64,000 nucleotides of DNA from NCBI GenBank assembly GCA_022825135.1, contig JAJDYN010000025.1, positions 1 through 64,000 of the forward strand. Reading direction: 5' to 3'. This stretch comes from Gemmatimonadota bacterium. GTDB lineage: Bacteria; Gemmatimonadota; Gemmatimonadetes; Longimicrobiales; Gaopeijiaceae. Under the pieces are notes generated by a model, which was not told where the DNA came from, searched no databases, and was given only the letters and a program-made list of their open reading frames with translations. Shown one piece after another: positions 27,533 through 35,917 of this stretch (position 1 is the first letter of the stretch; each line of letters begins with the position of its first letter). The position numbers and the translations under genes are program-made.

Positions 27533-29167
27533 ATGGAAACAAGGCGTCCCACCACTCCCGCGGCCGAGGAGATCCTCGGACTCTACTACCCCGTGCTCGA
27601 TCACGGCTTCGTGGCCCTGGTCGACTACATGGGGAGCGACGAGAGCATCGAGCGCGCCGCGCGGGTCAGCTACGGCTACGGCACCCGCAAACGCAGCGCC
27701 ACCCGCGGCCTCATCCGCTACCTGCGGCGCCACCTGCACACCACCCCCAGCGAGATGGTCGAGCTCAAGTTCCACTGCGCCATGCCGATGTTCGTGGCCC
27801 GCCAGTGGGTGCGGCACCGGACGGCGTGCCTGGCGGAGGGCACCGAGGTCTTCTTCGACCTGCCTGGCGCGGAGGCGAGGGGGCGCCGCCAACTCTACAA
27901 GCTGCCCATCGAAGAGATCTGGCGACGCTTTCAACCCACCCGGAATCGAACTCGCCCCGACAAGCAGCGGAACCCGTTTCATCGCCGTGATCGCCTGCGC
28001 CGGATGAAACTCAGGCAAGTGAACGAGGACACTCTGGCGTGCCAGCACACCCGCATTGTGGACGTGTACCGGAACGGCCCGAAGCCGGTGTTCAGGATGG
28101 TTCTGGAGGACGGCAAGTCCATCGAAGCCACATCCGATCACCGATTCCTGTTCGGGACCGGTTGGGACACACTTGGGCGCGCGACCGGGTTGCGGGAAAC
28201 TGGTGAACGCGCGGTATGGCGGCACGGCGACTACTTCGTGTACGTCAACGGTGCAGCCGAGGAACGTCCCGCATTCTACCGCGATCCGATCTGGCTGCAG
28301 CGCGAGTACCGAGGACACCGGCGGTCGCTGACGGGCCTGGCGCAGGCATCCCGCGTCAAGGCCAAGCTCGTGCGGATCAAGCGCATCGAGTTCGTGGGCG
28401 AGCGCGAGACATACGACCTCGAAGTCGAGGGCCCGTACCACAACTTTGTGGCGAACGGCATCGTCACCCACAACTCCATCAATGAATATTCGGGTCGGTA
28501 TAGCCTGATGCCGCTCCTCTTCTACAGCCCCGATCCCGGCAACTTCTCGCTGCAGAGCAGCGTCAACAACCAGGGCAGGGAGGCGGACGCCGCCCCGGAG
28601 CGCCTGTACGGGGATGCCATCCGGCGATGGGAGGAGGTGCGTGCCTCCGCTTCACGCGCGTACGCGTGGATGGTACAGGAGGACGTCGCGCGCGAGCTGG
28701 CCCGGATCGACCTGCCGCTCTCGACCTATACGCAGTGGTACTGGAAGATCGACCTGCACAACCTGCTGCACTTCCTCACGTTGCGCGTGGACGATCACGC
28801 CCAGTGGGAGATCCAGGAGTTCGGGCGGGTGATGGCCGGGATGCTCAAGCGCGTGGCCCCGCTGAGCTTCGAGGCGTGGATCGACTACCAGGTGTGCGGC
28901 GACAAGCTGAGCCGGATGGAGATCGAGGCGCTGGCGAGGCTGTTGGAGCCCGATGCGGATGGCGGGCTGGCGGTACGGGAGCGTGGCGGATCGCTCAGCT
29001 TCGAGGAACTGCGCGGAATGGGGATGGCGCCGCGCGAGGTCCGCGAGCTCGCGGGCAAGATCCGGCGCCGGAGGGTCCCCGACTTCGATCTGGATCTTTC
29101 GCGTTTCCGGAGCGCCGAGGACGTGGCCGCGGAGATGCACGAGGCGGTGCACGGGAACTTCGAGTAG
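27533..29167 (+). CDS. thyX: Flavin-dependent thymidylate synthase ThyX interrupted by an intein
   Basis: A 544-aa precursor that should splice to a 328-aa FAD-dependent thymidylate synthase, which methylates dUMP to dTMP using methylene-tetrahydrofolate and NADPH. The ThyX motif RHRxxSxNExSxRY is split: WVRHRTA ends at residue 98 and SINEYSGRYS begins at residue 315. Joined, they restore the full motif exactly. Other ThyX features are TPSEMVELKFHCAMPMFVAR before the intein and YTQWYWKIDLHNLLHFLTLR after it. A C-terminal extension of roughly 90 residues follows the core. The gene is divergent from the aldehyde dehydrogenase. No thyA was seen in this window. Confidence 0.95.
   Translation: METRRPTTPAAEEILGLYYPVLDHGFVALVDYMGSDESIERAARVSYGYGTRKRSATRGLIRYLRRHLHTTPSEMVELKFHCAMPMFVARQWVRHRTACLAEGTEVFFDLPGAEARGRRQLYKLPIEEIWRRFQPTRNRTRPDKQRNPFHRRDRLRRMKLRQVNEDTLACQHTRIVDVYRNGPKPVFRMVLEDGKSIEATSDHRFLFGTGWDTLGRATGLRETGERAVWRHGDYFVYVNGAAEERPAFYRDPIWLQREYRGHRRSLTGLAQASRVKAKLVRIKRIEFVGERETYDLEVEGPYHNFVANGIVTHNSINEYSGRYSLMPLLFYSPDPGNFSLQSSVNNQGREADAAPERLYGDAIRRWEEVRASASRAYAWMVQEDVARELARIDLPLSTYTQWYWKIDLHNLLHFLTLRVDDHAQWEIQEFGRVMAGMLKRVAPLSFEAWIDYQVCGDKLSRMEIEALARLLEPDADGGLAVRERGGSLSFEELRGMGMAPREVRELAGKIRRRRVPDFDLDLSRFRSAEDVAAEMHEAVHGNFE
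27827..28474 (+). mobile_element. Mini-intein inside ThyX (216 aa, no homing endonuclease)
   Basis: An in-frame Hint element from Cys99 to Asn314 of the precursor. Block A is CLAEGTEVFFDL, block B is EATSDHRFLFG with the conserved Thr and His, block F is ETYDLEVEGPYHNFVANG, and block G is GIVTHN followed by Ser+1. All class 1 splicing residues (Cys1, block-B TxxH, penultimate His, terminal Asn, Ser+1) are present, so it should be active. No LAGLIDADG or HNH motif is visible. About 60 charged residues between A and B (rich in Arg and Pro) enlarge it beyond a minimal intein. Insertion at the ThyX active site is typical of inteins. Confidence 0.93.
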
Positions 29168-29239
29168 GGAGAGGCCGCGCGAGGGATTCGCGTCCGAACG
29201 CTGAATCGTGGAAGCAGGAAGGAGACTAGGAGGAGGAAA

Positions 29240-31351
29240 ATGAACGCACACGACACCCCCCGGATCCGAATGGCGCTTCCTCGTGCCCGCGGCTCGCTCG
29301 CCGCGGGCACGATGTTCCTCCTCCTTGCCCTCACGGGCCCGATCGAGGGCTTGCGGGCGCAGGACGCGGATGCCGCGCCGCGCCCGATGACCATCGTCGA
29401 CCTCATCGAGGTGCCCTCGCTCGGGGACGCGCGCATCTCCCCGGACGGCAGCCGGCTGCTCTTCGTGCGCCGGGACGCCGACTGGGAGGAGAACGGGACC
29501 GTCGCGCACATCTGGAGGGTGGACGCGGACGGCGAGAACCTGATCCAGGTCACCAACGGCGAGAACGGGGAGACGAGCCCGCGCTGGTCACCTGACGGCA
29601 GCCGGATCGCCTTCCTGGCCCGCCGCGGCGAGGACGAGCACACCCAGATTTATCTCCTGAACGCGATGGGCGGCGAGGCGAACGCCCTCACCGGGCACCC
29701 GACCGCGGTGTCGAGCATCACGTGGGCCCCGGACGGAAGCGGCATCTACTTCGTGGCTGGGGACGAACTCTCCGAGGAGGAGAAGGCCCGGCGCGAGGCC
29801 GGCGACGACGTCTACGCCTTCGACGAGAACTACCGGCAGAGCCATATCTGGCAGGTGAGCGTGGAAGACGGCGAGACGAGCCGGGTCACGGAGGGGGACT
29901 TTTCGGTCACCGGGTACTCGCTCTCGCGCGACGGCACCCATATCGCCTTCCACCGGGGCGCGTCGCCGCTCTTCGAGGGCGTGGACCGGCGCGAGGTCTG
30001 GGTGATGCGCGCGGACGGAAGCGACGCCCGCCAGCTGACCCGCAACTCGGTGCCGGAGTACAACGCGCGGCTCTCGCCCGACAATCAGTGGGTGGCCTTC
30101 CACGCGGACTCGAACGAGGACTTCGACTTCTACTACAACGACAACCTCTTCCTCGTCCCGGCATCCGGGGACGGGGAGGCGCGCATGCTGTTGCCGGACA
30201 TGCCGCATGGAGTCGACGCGATCGCCTGGTCGGGGGACGGCGGGGCGATCTTCTTCCGGGCCAACACGGGGGTGCGTGAGGAGCTGATGCGCGTGGACGT
30301 CGGCGATGAGCGCCTGACGCAACTGACCGAGGGCGACCATCAGGTCATCAACTGGCACTATGCCCCGGCGCTGGACACCCACGTCTTCGGGCTCAACCGG
30401 GCCGACAACCGGGGCGACCTGTGGATGATGCGCGGCGGCGGCTCGCCCGAGCGCGTGACCCGCGTCTTCGACTACCTCACCGAGGACTTCGTGCAGCCTC
30501 GCCAGGAGGCGGTGCAGTGGCAGGGGGAGGACGGCGTCGAGGTCGAGGGGCTGCTCTTCTATCCGCTGGGTTATGAGGAGGGGACCCGCCATCCCCTGGT
30601 GGTGCAGACCCACGGCGGACCGGCCGCGTCCGACAAGTTTCAGTTCTCCACCGCGGGCAACTTCGTCCAGGTGCTGAACGGAATGGGGTATTTCGTCTTC
30701 AAGCCCAACTACCGGGGCAGCACCGGGTACGGGGACGACTTCCTGCGCAACATGGTCGGCAACTACTTCGACCAGGCCCACCTGGACGTGATGACCGGGG
30801 TGGACCATCTGATCGAGCTCGGCCTGGTCGACGGCGAGCGCATGGCCAAGATGGGCTGGAGCGCGGGCGGGCACATGACCAACAAGATCATCACCCACAC
30901 CGGCCGCTTCCAGGCCGCCGCCTCGGGAGCGGGCGCCGCCAACTGGGTGTCGATGTACGCACAGAGCGACATCCGCGTCTACCGGACCCCGTGGTTCGGC
31001 GGCACCCCTTGGGAGGAGGATGCGCCCGTCGACCAGTACTGGCAGGACTCGCCGCTGCGCGAGGTGTGGCGGGTGAACACGCCGACGATCTTCCTCGTGG
31101 GCGAGGAGGATGCCCGCGTGCCCATGCCGCAATCGGTGGAGATGTACCGGGGGCTGAAGCACAACGGGGTCCCCACCCATCTGTATGTGGCCCCGCGCGC
31201 CGGGCACGGCTGGACCGAACTCAGGCACCAGCTCTTCAAGGCCAACGTGCACCTCGACTGGTTCGAACGCTGGGTGCACGGCCGCGAGTACGAGTGGGAA
31301 GAGGCGCCGGAGAGCGAGGAGGAGGCGCGGGCGACGGCGGCGATCGATTGA
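29240..31351 (+). CDS. S9 prolyl-oligopeptidase family serine peptidase, exported
   Basis: A 703-aa peptidase with a signal peptide (residues about 12-36, ending near LRAQDAD). The N-terminal half is a TolB/WD40-like beta-propeller with repeated ISPDGSRLLF, SPDGSRIAFL and APDGSGIYFV blades. The C-terminal alpha/beta hydrolase has Ser540 in KMGWSAGGHMTN, Asp in VGEEDARVPMP and His in PRAGHGWTELR. This matches acylaminoacyl-peptidase or dipeptidyl-peptidase type S9C enzymes. The ATG has AGGAGGAGG 5 nt upstream, a very strong ribosome site. It lies 72 nt after thyX, but the strong own site suggests independent expression. Confidence 0.93.
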   Translation: MNAHDTPRIRMALPRARGSLAAGTMFLLLALTGPIEGLRAQDADAAPRPMTIVDLIEVPSLGDARISPDGSRLLFVRRDADWEENGTVAHIWRVDADGENLIQVTNGENGETSPRWSPDGSRIAFLARRGEDEHTQIYLLNAMGGEANALTGHPTAVSSITWAPDGSGIYFVAGDELSEEEKARREAGDDVYAFDENYRQSHIWQVSVEDGETSRVTEGDFSVTGYSLSRDGTHIAFHRGASPLFEGVDRREVWVMRADGSDARQLTRNSVPEYNARLSPDNQWVAFHADSNEDFDFYYNDNLFLVPASGDGEARMLLPDMPHGVDAIAWSGDGGAIFFRANTGVREELMRVDVGDERLTQLTEGDHQVINWHYAPALDTHVFGLNRADNRGDLWMMRGGGSPERVTRVFDYLTEDFVQPRQEAVQWQGEDGVEVEGLLFYPLGYEEGTRHPLVVQTHGGPAASDKFQFSTAGNFVQVLNGMGYFVFKPNYRGSTGYGDDFLRNMVGNYFDQAHLDVMTGVDHLIELGLVDGERMAKMGWSAGGHMTNKIITHTGRFQAAASGAGAANWVSMYAQSDIRVYRTPWFGGTPWEEDAPVDQYWQDSPLREVWRVNTPTIFLVGEEDARVPMPQSVEMYRGLKHNGVPTHLYVAPRAGHGWTELRHQLFKANVHLDWFERWVHGREYEWEEAPESEEEARATAAID

Positions 31352-31358
31352 CGCGTCG

Positions 31359-31378
31359 CCGCCGCACCTGCGCGGCGG
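31359..31378. terminator. Possible bidirectional hairpin between convergent genes
   Basis: CCGCCGC pairs with GCGGCGG around a 6-nt loop. It lies 8 nt after the S9 peptidase stop and about 58 nt from the stop of the convergent sensor kinase gene, the expected place for a shared terminator. There is no T tract and the stem is only 7 bp, so the call is weak. Confidence 0.3.
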
Positions 31379-31435
31379 AAACGCGGAGCACCGCGCGCCA
31401 TCACGAAGCCGGGCGCGGCGATGGTCCCCCTCCGG

Positions 31436-33877
31436 CTACCCCGCCTGCCCGCGTCCGGGCCGCGGGCCACGAGGGGATCCTCTCGATTCCGGGGGCGAGT
31501 CTCGCAGGACGCGGGCAGTCGGCTCCGCGGGGCGGTCGTCCGGCGCGGGCATCAAATAGCCCACTCTTCGCTCGTTGACGATGTAGGCCGGCCGTGCCCC
31601 GTCCTCCCCCAGCTTGTGGCGGAGCCTCTTCACTACGGCATGCACGAGCCTCGGGTTGGCGGAGCCCCGATAGCGAGTGCCCCAGGCGCGGCGCAACAGG
31701 GCGCGGTAGGTCAACACTCGTCCGTGGTTGGTCGAGAGCACGCGCAGCAGCTCGTACTCGGTGGCGGTGAGCTCCAGTGGCCGGCCTCCGAGGGTCACCC
31801 GGCGTCGATCGTAGTCGATGGCCAGCGCCCTCAGCTGGAAGGACGCGGGCTCGGCGCGGCTGCGCAGTGCCGCCCGGATCCTCGCCGTCAACTCCGTCGC
31901 CGAGAACGGCTTGACGATGTAATCGGCGGCTCCGGCCTCGAGAGCCTTCGCGATTGTCTCGTCCCGCCCGTAGGCCGAGACGAAGATGACCGGCACATCG
32001 GTCAGCTCGGGAACCTGCTCCATCAGCTTGATGCCGTCCGTCCCCGGCAACATCAGATCGAGCAGGACCAGGCGGGGTTTCTCCTTGCGAATGAGGCGCG
32101 GCAGTTCCCGAGGCTCGCCCGTCGCCACTACGGCATACCCTGCCGTGGTGAGCGTATCGCGGACATGGAGCAGCGCTTGCGGATCGTCGTCCACCACCAG
32201 GATGCGTGTCACCTCCCGGCCTGAACGCTCGCGTCGCTGTGAGGAGGATTCCGACTCCGTCACGTCGCTGCCGGCCTCCTCGGCGGCAGGGACGGTGAAC
32301 GTGAACCGGGCGCCCCGGCCCTCCCCGTCGCTCCGCGCCCAGATGCGCCCTCCGTGCGCCTCTACCAGTCCCTTGCAGATGGCGAGGCCCAGGCCGGTCG
32401 CCACGCCACGCCTTCCCTCATCCGCACCGGTCCGCTTGGCGAACAGGTGCGCGAGCCGCTCGCGCGCGATGCCTTTGCCGTGGTCGGAGACGGAGATCGC
32501 CACATGGACGCCGTCCCGCCGCGCCCTGATCTCGATGGGGGATGATGCCTCGGAGTATCTCGACGCATTGGCGAGGAGGTTGCTGAGGACCTGCACGATG
32601 CGCTGCCGGTCGACCATCACGTTCGGCAGGTCCGGAGCAAGGTCGACCCGCACGCTGTGTCGGCCGCCGGCGTTCAGGAACGTGTTCCTCGCCCGGTCGA
32701 TCAGCCCTCCGACGTCCGAGGCTTCGGACGAGATCGACAAGGTCCCCGTCGCGATTCGCCCCGCATCCAGCAGGTCGCCCATGAGGACGCTCATGTTGTC
32801 GGCATGCTCGTCGATGATCCGGAAGAACTGCAGCATCTCCGCGTTAGCGAGGCGCCTTGAGGCGGCGAGCACCGTGGCCGACGAGCCTTTTATGGCGGCA
32901 AGAGGCGCGTGCAGCTCGTGGCTCACGATCGCCAGGAACTCGGTCCGCATCCGCTCGAGTTCGTCAAAGGGCGCCAGGTACTGGATGGTGACCACGACGG
33001 AGTCGACGCTACCGTCGGCCTCATGGATCGGCGTCAGGTTGATGAGCGTCTTCACGCTGCGGCCATCCGGAACCGAAAGCTCGATTTCCTCGGCACGCAG
33101 TGTCTCGGCGCTGCTCAGCTCGTGCGCCAGCGCGACTTCCTTCAAGGCGATCTCCCGCCCGTCGCCGAGCCGGCAGGTAACCGATTCCAGCAGTTCCATC
33201 GTGGACCCGCCAGGCATCTGCAGGGCTCGGACGATTCGTTTCGCCTCCCGGTTGATCGACACCGGGTTTCCGGTCCTGGCGTCCACGACCACCACACCGA
33301 CCGGCGATGTATCGACGAGGGTTTCCACCTTCGCCCGCGCACGCTGCTCGCCCCGAAACATGCGGGCGTTGGCGATCGCCGTCGCCGCTTGCGACGCCAA
33401 CAGCACGAGAACCTCTTCGTCCTCGGAGGTGAACTCGCCGCCCCCGTCCTTTCCGGCGAGGAAGAAGCTGCCGACGTAGATGCCCCGATGACGGATCGGC
33501 GTGCCCTGCAGCGTCCTGGATGGAAGCGCGACTGGCGAAAAACCGAGCGACCGGAGCCAGGTCGCCACGTCTCCGACCCGCACGGCACCCGGCAGGTCCC
33601 GGAAGTGCTCGAAGACCCGGAGCCCATCTTCCCACTCCTCAAGCAGCCGCAGCTGCTCCTGTGTCAGGCCGGAGGCGAGGTAGAGCCCGGGGTCGCCCGC
33701 GTCGTCGACGGTAGCGATCAGGCCGTGGCGGGCCCCGGTCAGGGCGCGGGCGCTGTCGACGACATCCTGCAGGACCGTCTCAAGGTCCAGGCTCGCGTTG
33801 ATGCGCAGGAGCGCGGCGCATAGTGCCGAGATGCGCTCCTGCAGCGCTTCAGTTCGCGCGTCCGGGTGCTCTGTCAC
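31436..33877 (-). CDS. Hybrid sensor kinase fused to response regulator and OmpR-type DNA-binding domain
   Basis: An 813-aa single-chain two-component system. In order: a GAF-like domain (about 10-195, starting near LLRINASLDLETVL), a PAS-like domain (about 205-320), HisKA with His320 in AIVSHELHAPLAAIK, HATPase_c (NLLANASRYSE, GKGIARE, GLGLAICKGLVEAHGG), REC with Asp607 in LVLLDLMLPGTDG and Lys in YIVKPF, and an OmpR-type winged helix (LELTATEYELLRVL to YIVNERRVGYLM). No membrane span is seen, so it senses a cytosolic signal. GTG at 33877 is chosen because the domain similarity starts there. Divergent from a LuxR gene. Normal systems split these domains between two proteins. Confidence 0.88.
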   Translation of the reverse strand: MTEHPDARTEALQERISALCAALLRINASLDLETVLQDVVDSARALTGARHGLIATVDDAGDPGLYLASGLTQEQLRLLEEWEDGLRVFEHFRDLPGAVRVGDVATWLRSLGFSPVALPSRTLQGTPIRHRGIYVGSFFLAGKDGGGEFTSEDEEVLVLLASQAATAIANARMFRGEQRARAKVETLVDTSPVGVVVVDARTGNPVSINREAKRIVRALQMPGGSTMELLESVTCRLGDGREIALKEVALAHELSSAETLRAEEIELSVPDGRSVKTLINLTPIHEADGSVDSVVVTIQYLAPFDELERMRTEFLAIVSHELHAPLAAIKGSSATVLAASRRLANAEMLQFFRIIDEHADNMSVLMGDLLDAGRIATGTLSISSEASDVGGLIDRARNTFLNAGGRHSVRVDLAPDLPNVMVDRQRIVQVLSNLLANASRYSEASSPIEIRARRDGVHVAISVSDHGKGIARERLAHLFAKRTGADEGRRGVATGLGLAICKGLVEAHGGRIWARSDGEGRGARFTFTVPAAEEAGSDVTESESSSQRRERSGREVTRILVVDDDPQALLHVRDTLTTAGYAVVATGEPRELPRLIRKEKPRLVLLDLMLPGTDGIKLMEQVPELTDVPVIFVSAYGRDETIAKALEAGAADYIVKPFSATELTARIRAALRSRAEPASFQLRALAIDYDRRRVTLGGRPLELTATEYELLRVLSTNHGRVLTYRALLRRAWGTRYRGSANPRLVHAVVKRLRHKLGEDGARPAYIVNERRVGYLMPAPDDRPAEPTARVLRDSPPESRGSPRGPRPGRGQAG

Positions 33878-34628
33878 CGACTCGCCCTCCCCGAAGCTCG
33901 CCCGGCCTGTCCCAGGTGCGTTTCCCGTCGGCGACCATCGGACCGGGCGTTGCCCAATGCGATACCAGAGCTTTTCGCGATCTTCGCTCGTGGCTTCATC
34001 TAAAGGTAGCTGATGCCGTGTGATCTGTAAGCTATATTTCCCGGCAGATTGGTGATTTCTTGGTGACAACACCGACGCCTGCATGCCGAGGCTCCATCTC
34101 CGCGCGTCCCTGAGTCCCGTACGGCAGTGTGTGTCGCAGGGATTTCAGGCCGGTGATCGAATCCCGGGGACAGGACGACCGGGAAGGGTCCGTGCCTGCG
34201 CGGCATCAACCCCGGAGGGCGGATCGTCGCCCTGAACTCCGGGACGGTGCCGAGCGTGGTCGACCACCGGGCGTCCCCCCAGTCAGGCGTTCTGCAGGCC
34301 GCGGCCGACGCGACCGGCGCGCGTCTCGCGCGCTCGTCGCGCGAGGAGATGCGCCGTGGCGGAGACGGCAGCGGGAGGCGCCTGTGCCTACGCGAGTCCA
34401 ATATCACCAACAGATTGCAATAATGGCACCATCTGTCGCCCGCGGGTCGCAGACGAAGTTGTAAGTTTATTGGAGTAGTTGATTGCTGCATTGGACTCCG
34501 GGCCAGGGCCGCCGCAGATACCGGCATCTTCCGAGCGCAGTTCACGCGCTTGATCTGCCCAACACCGCCGGACGGGGAAGAGCGTGGACCGGAGGCGCGC
34601 GCGCAGGCGACCCGTCAAGACAGGTGCC
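33878..34628. other. 750-bp intergenic region between divergent regulators
   Basis: This gap separates the hybrid kinase (minus) from the LuxR gene (plus). Its two ends (about 34000-34075 and 34395-34485) are AT-richer than the surroundings and should contain the two promoters. An 11-bp direct repeat is annotated separately. The middle (34200-34400) has an open plus-strand frame without a start that reads GINPGGRIVALNSGTVPSVV and looks coding-like; it may be a gene remnant, but I cannot assign it to a family. No RNA gene was seen. Confidence 0.5.
34049..34066. promoter_or_regulatory. 11-bp direct repeat, OmpR/PhoB-type operator candidate
   Basis: TTGGTGA occurs at 34049-34055 and again at 34060-34066, exactly 11 bp apart. 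OmpR/PhoB-family winged helices typically bind tandem half-sites with 11-bp spacing. The site lies about 170 bp upstream of the hybrid kinase whose last domain is of that type, so autoregulation is plausible. A single inverted copy (TCACCAA) sits at 34404-34410 near the LuxR side. Confidence 0.45.
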
Positions 34629-35780
34629 ATGAACCCACAGGATCTGTTCGAGCGCGGGGTGGTGACGCTGCAGGAGGCCGCGCTCGGCAAGGCGCGCTGG
34701 TCGGAGGCGGCGTTGCTGATCAGCGAGATCAGCGGGACGAGGGGCAACGCTCTGGCGTTTGCCGACGGTCGCACCCAGGCTGATGCGCACGTGCTGTTCA
34801 CGCGGCTGTGCCACGATGGCGAGCACCGAGAGGACCTCGAGAGGGAGTACTTCCGGGAGTACTGGGCACGGGACGAGAGCGTCCCCCGCGTCGGTCGTCT
34901 GCCGGATGGAGCGCTGGTGCCCACCGCCGATCTGTACACGAAACGGGAGAGGGCGAGGTCGCCGGCGTACACCGAAGCGAGGCGCAGGACGGCGATGCAG
35001 AACGGCCTCAACGTGCGGTTGGACGGGCCGGGCGGATCGCACATCGTTCTGAGTCTCGCGGACTCCCTGGAACCGGGAGGCTGGACGTCGCCTCAGCTCG
35101 CCGCGGTCCGGTGCCTGCTGCCGCACGTTCGCCAGTTCGTGCGCGTGCGCGCGACGCTCATTGATGCCCGGGCGCCGGGATGCTCGCTCCTCCCCTTGCT
35201 CGAGAACAGCCGTTGCGGCGTCATCCAACTCGACCGGAACGCCCGGATCGTTGCCGCTAACGACCGCGCCTGCGTTCTGCTGCGACAGGGCGAAGAGCTG
35301 TCGGACAGGGACGGCTTGCTGAGCGCCACGACGCCTCGGGACAACGGCGAGTTGCAGCAATTGCTGGCTCAGGCGCTGCCCCGGCTCGGCGGGGCCGGCT
35401 CGTCCGGCTCGATGACGATCGAGCGCCCGTCGTCCCGCACGAACCTGGTGGTGCACGTAACTCCCGTTTCCGTGCGCCAGCGGGAGTTCCGCGCCAGGCA
35501 GGTCGCCGCACTCGTCCTGGTCGCCGACCCGGAAAGCACGCCCACGATCGACGACCGCCTGGTGCAGGCGGCGCTCGACCTGACCCCGGCCGAGAGCCGG
35601 CTGGCGGTAATGGTGGCCGCCGGGCAACACGCGCGCGACATCGCTGCGCACACGGGACGCAGCGAAGCGACGGTGCGCTGGCACATTCAGAACATCTTCC
35701 GCAAACAGGGGATCTCGGCTCAGGCGGACCTGGTGCGGCGCGTATTGTCGCTGGCAGGCTTTCCCGACTTCCGCCCCTGA
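34629..35780 (+). CDS. LuxR-family transcriptional regulator with PAS-like sensor
   Basis: A 383-aa regulator. The C-terminal 60 residues are a LuxR/GerE helix-turn-helix: LTPAESRLAVMVAAGQHARD, then AAHTGRSEATVRWHIQNIF and KQGISAQADLVRRVL. The middle (about 180-290) looks PAS-like, with SRCGVIQLDRNARIVAANDR. The N-terminal 150 residues are helical and not recognised. ATG at 34629 (MNPQDLFERG) is preferred to the longer Arg-rich form from 34584. It is divergent from the hybrid kinase. The ligand or signal is unknown. Confidence 0.8.
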   Translation: MNPQDLFERGVVTLQEAALGKARWSEAALLISEISGTRGNALAFADGRTQADAHVLFTRLCHDGEHREDLEREYFREYWARDESVPRVGRLPDGALVPTADLYTKRERARSPAYTEARRRTAMQNGLNVRLDGPGGSHIVLSLADSLEPGGWTSPQLAAVRCLLPHVRQFVRVRATLIDARAPGCSLLPLLENSRCGVIQLDRNARIVAANDRACVLLRQGEELSDRDGLLSATTPRDNGELQQLLAQALPRLGGAGSSGSMTIERPSSRTNLVVHVTPVSVRQREFRARQVAALVLVADPESTPTIDDRLVQAALDLTPAESRLAVMVAAGQHARDIAAHTGRSEATVRWHIQNIFRKQGISAQADLVRRVLSLAGFPDFRP

Positions 35781-35792
35781 CGCCGGACCCAC

Positions 35793-35823
35793 GCGGGCCT
35801 CGCCGTACCTTCAGTCGGCGGCC
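35793..35823. repeat. 31-bp direct repeat, copy downstream of the TnpB-like gene
   Basis: An exact copy of 35974-36004, beginning GCGGGCCTCGCCGTACC and ending CAGTCGGCGGCC. The two copies are 181 bp apart, in the same orientation. This one lies just after the LuxR stop, outside any gene. The other encodes WHGRRLKVRRG in the TnpB-like protein. It marks a local duplication or a deletion junction at the 3' end of the TnpB-like gene. Confidence 0.85.
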
Positions 35824-35917
35824 CTACGGGGACGGCGCGTTTCTCGCCCCCGCTGATTCGTTCCGACCTTCGCAGACGACTACAGAGCTTTCGGCCTTCG
35901 CGTCCGCGATTCGCGTT

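Noticed and set aside
27827-28474. Homing endonuclease within the ThyX intein
   Set aside because: No LAGLIDADG, HNH or GIY-YIG motif; the insert is only 216 aa, too short for a standard endonuclease plus splicing domain.
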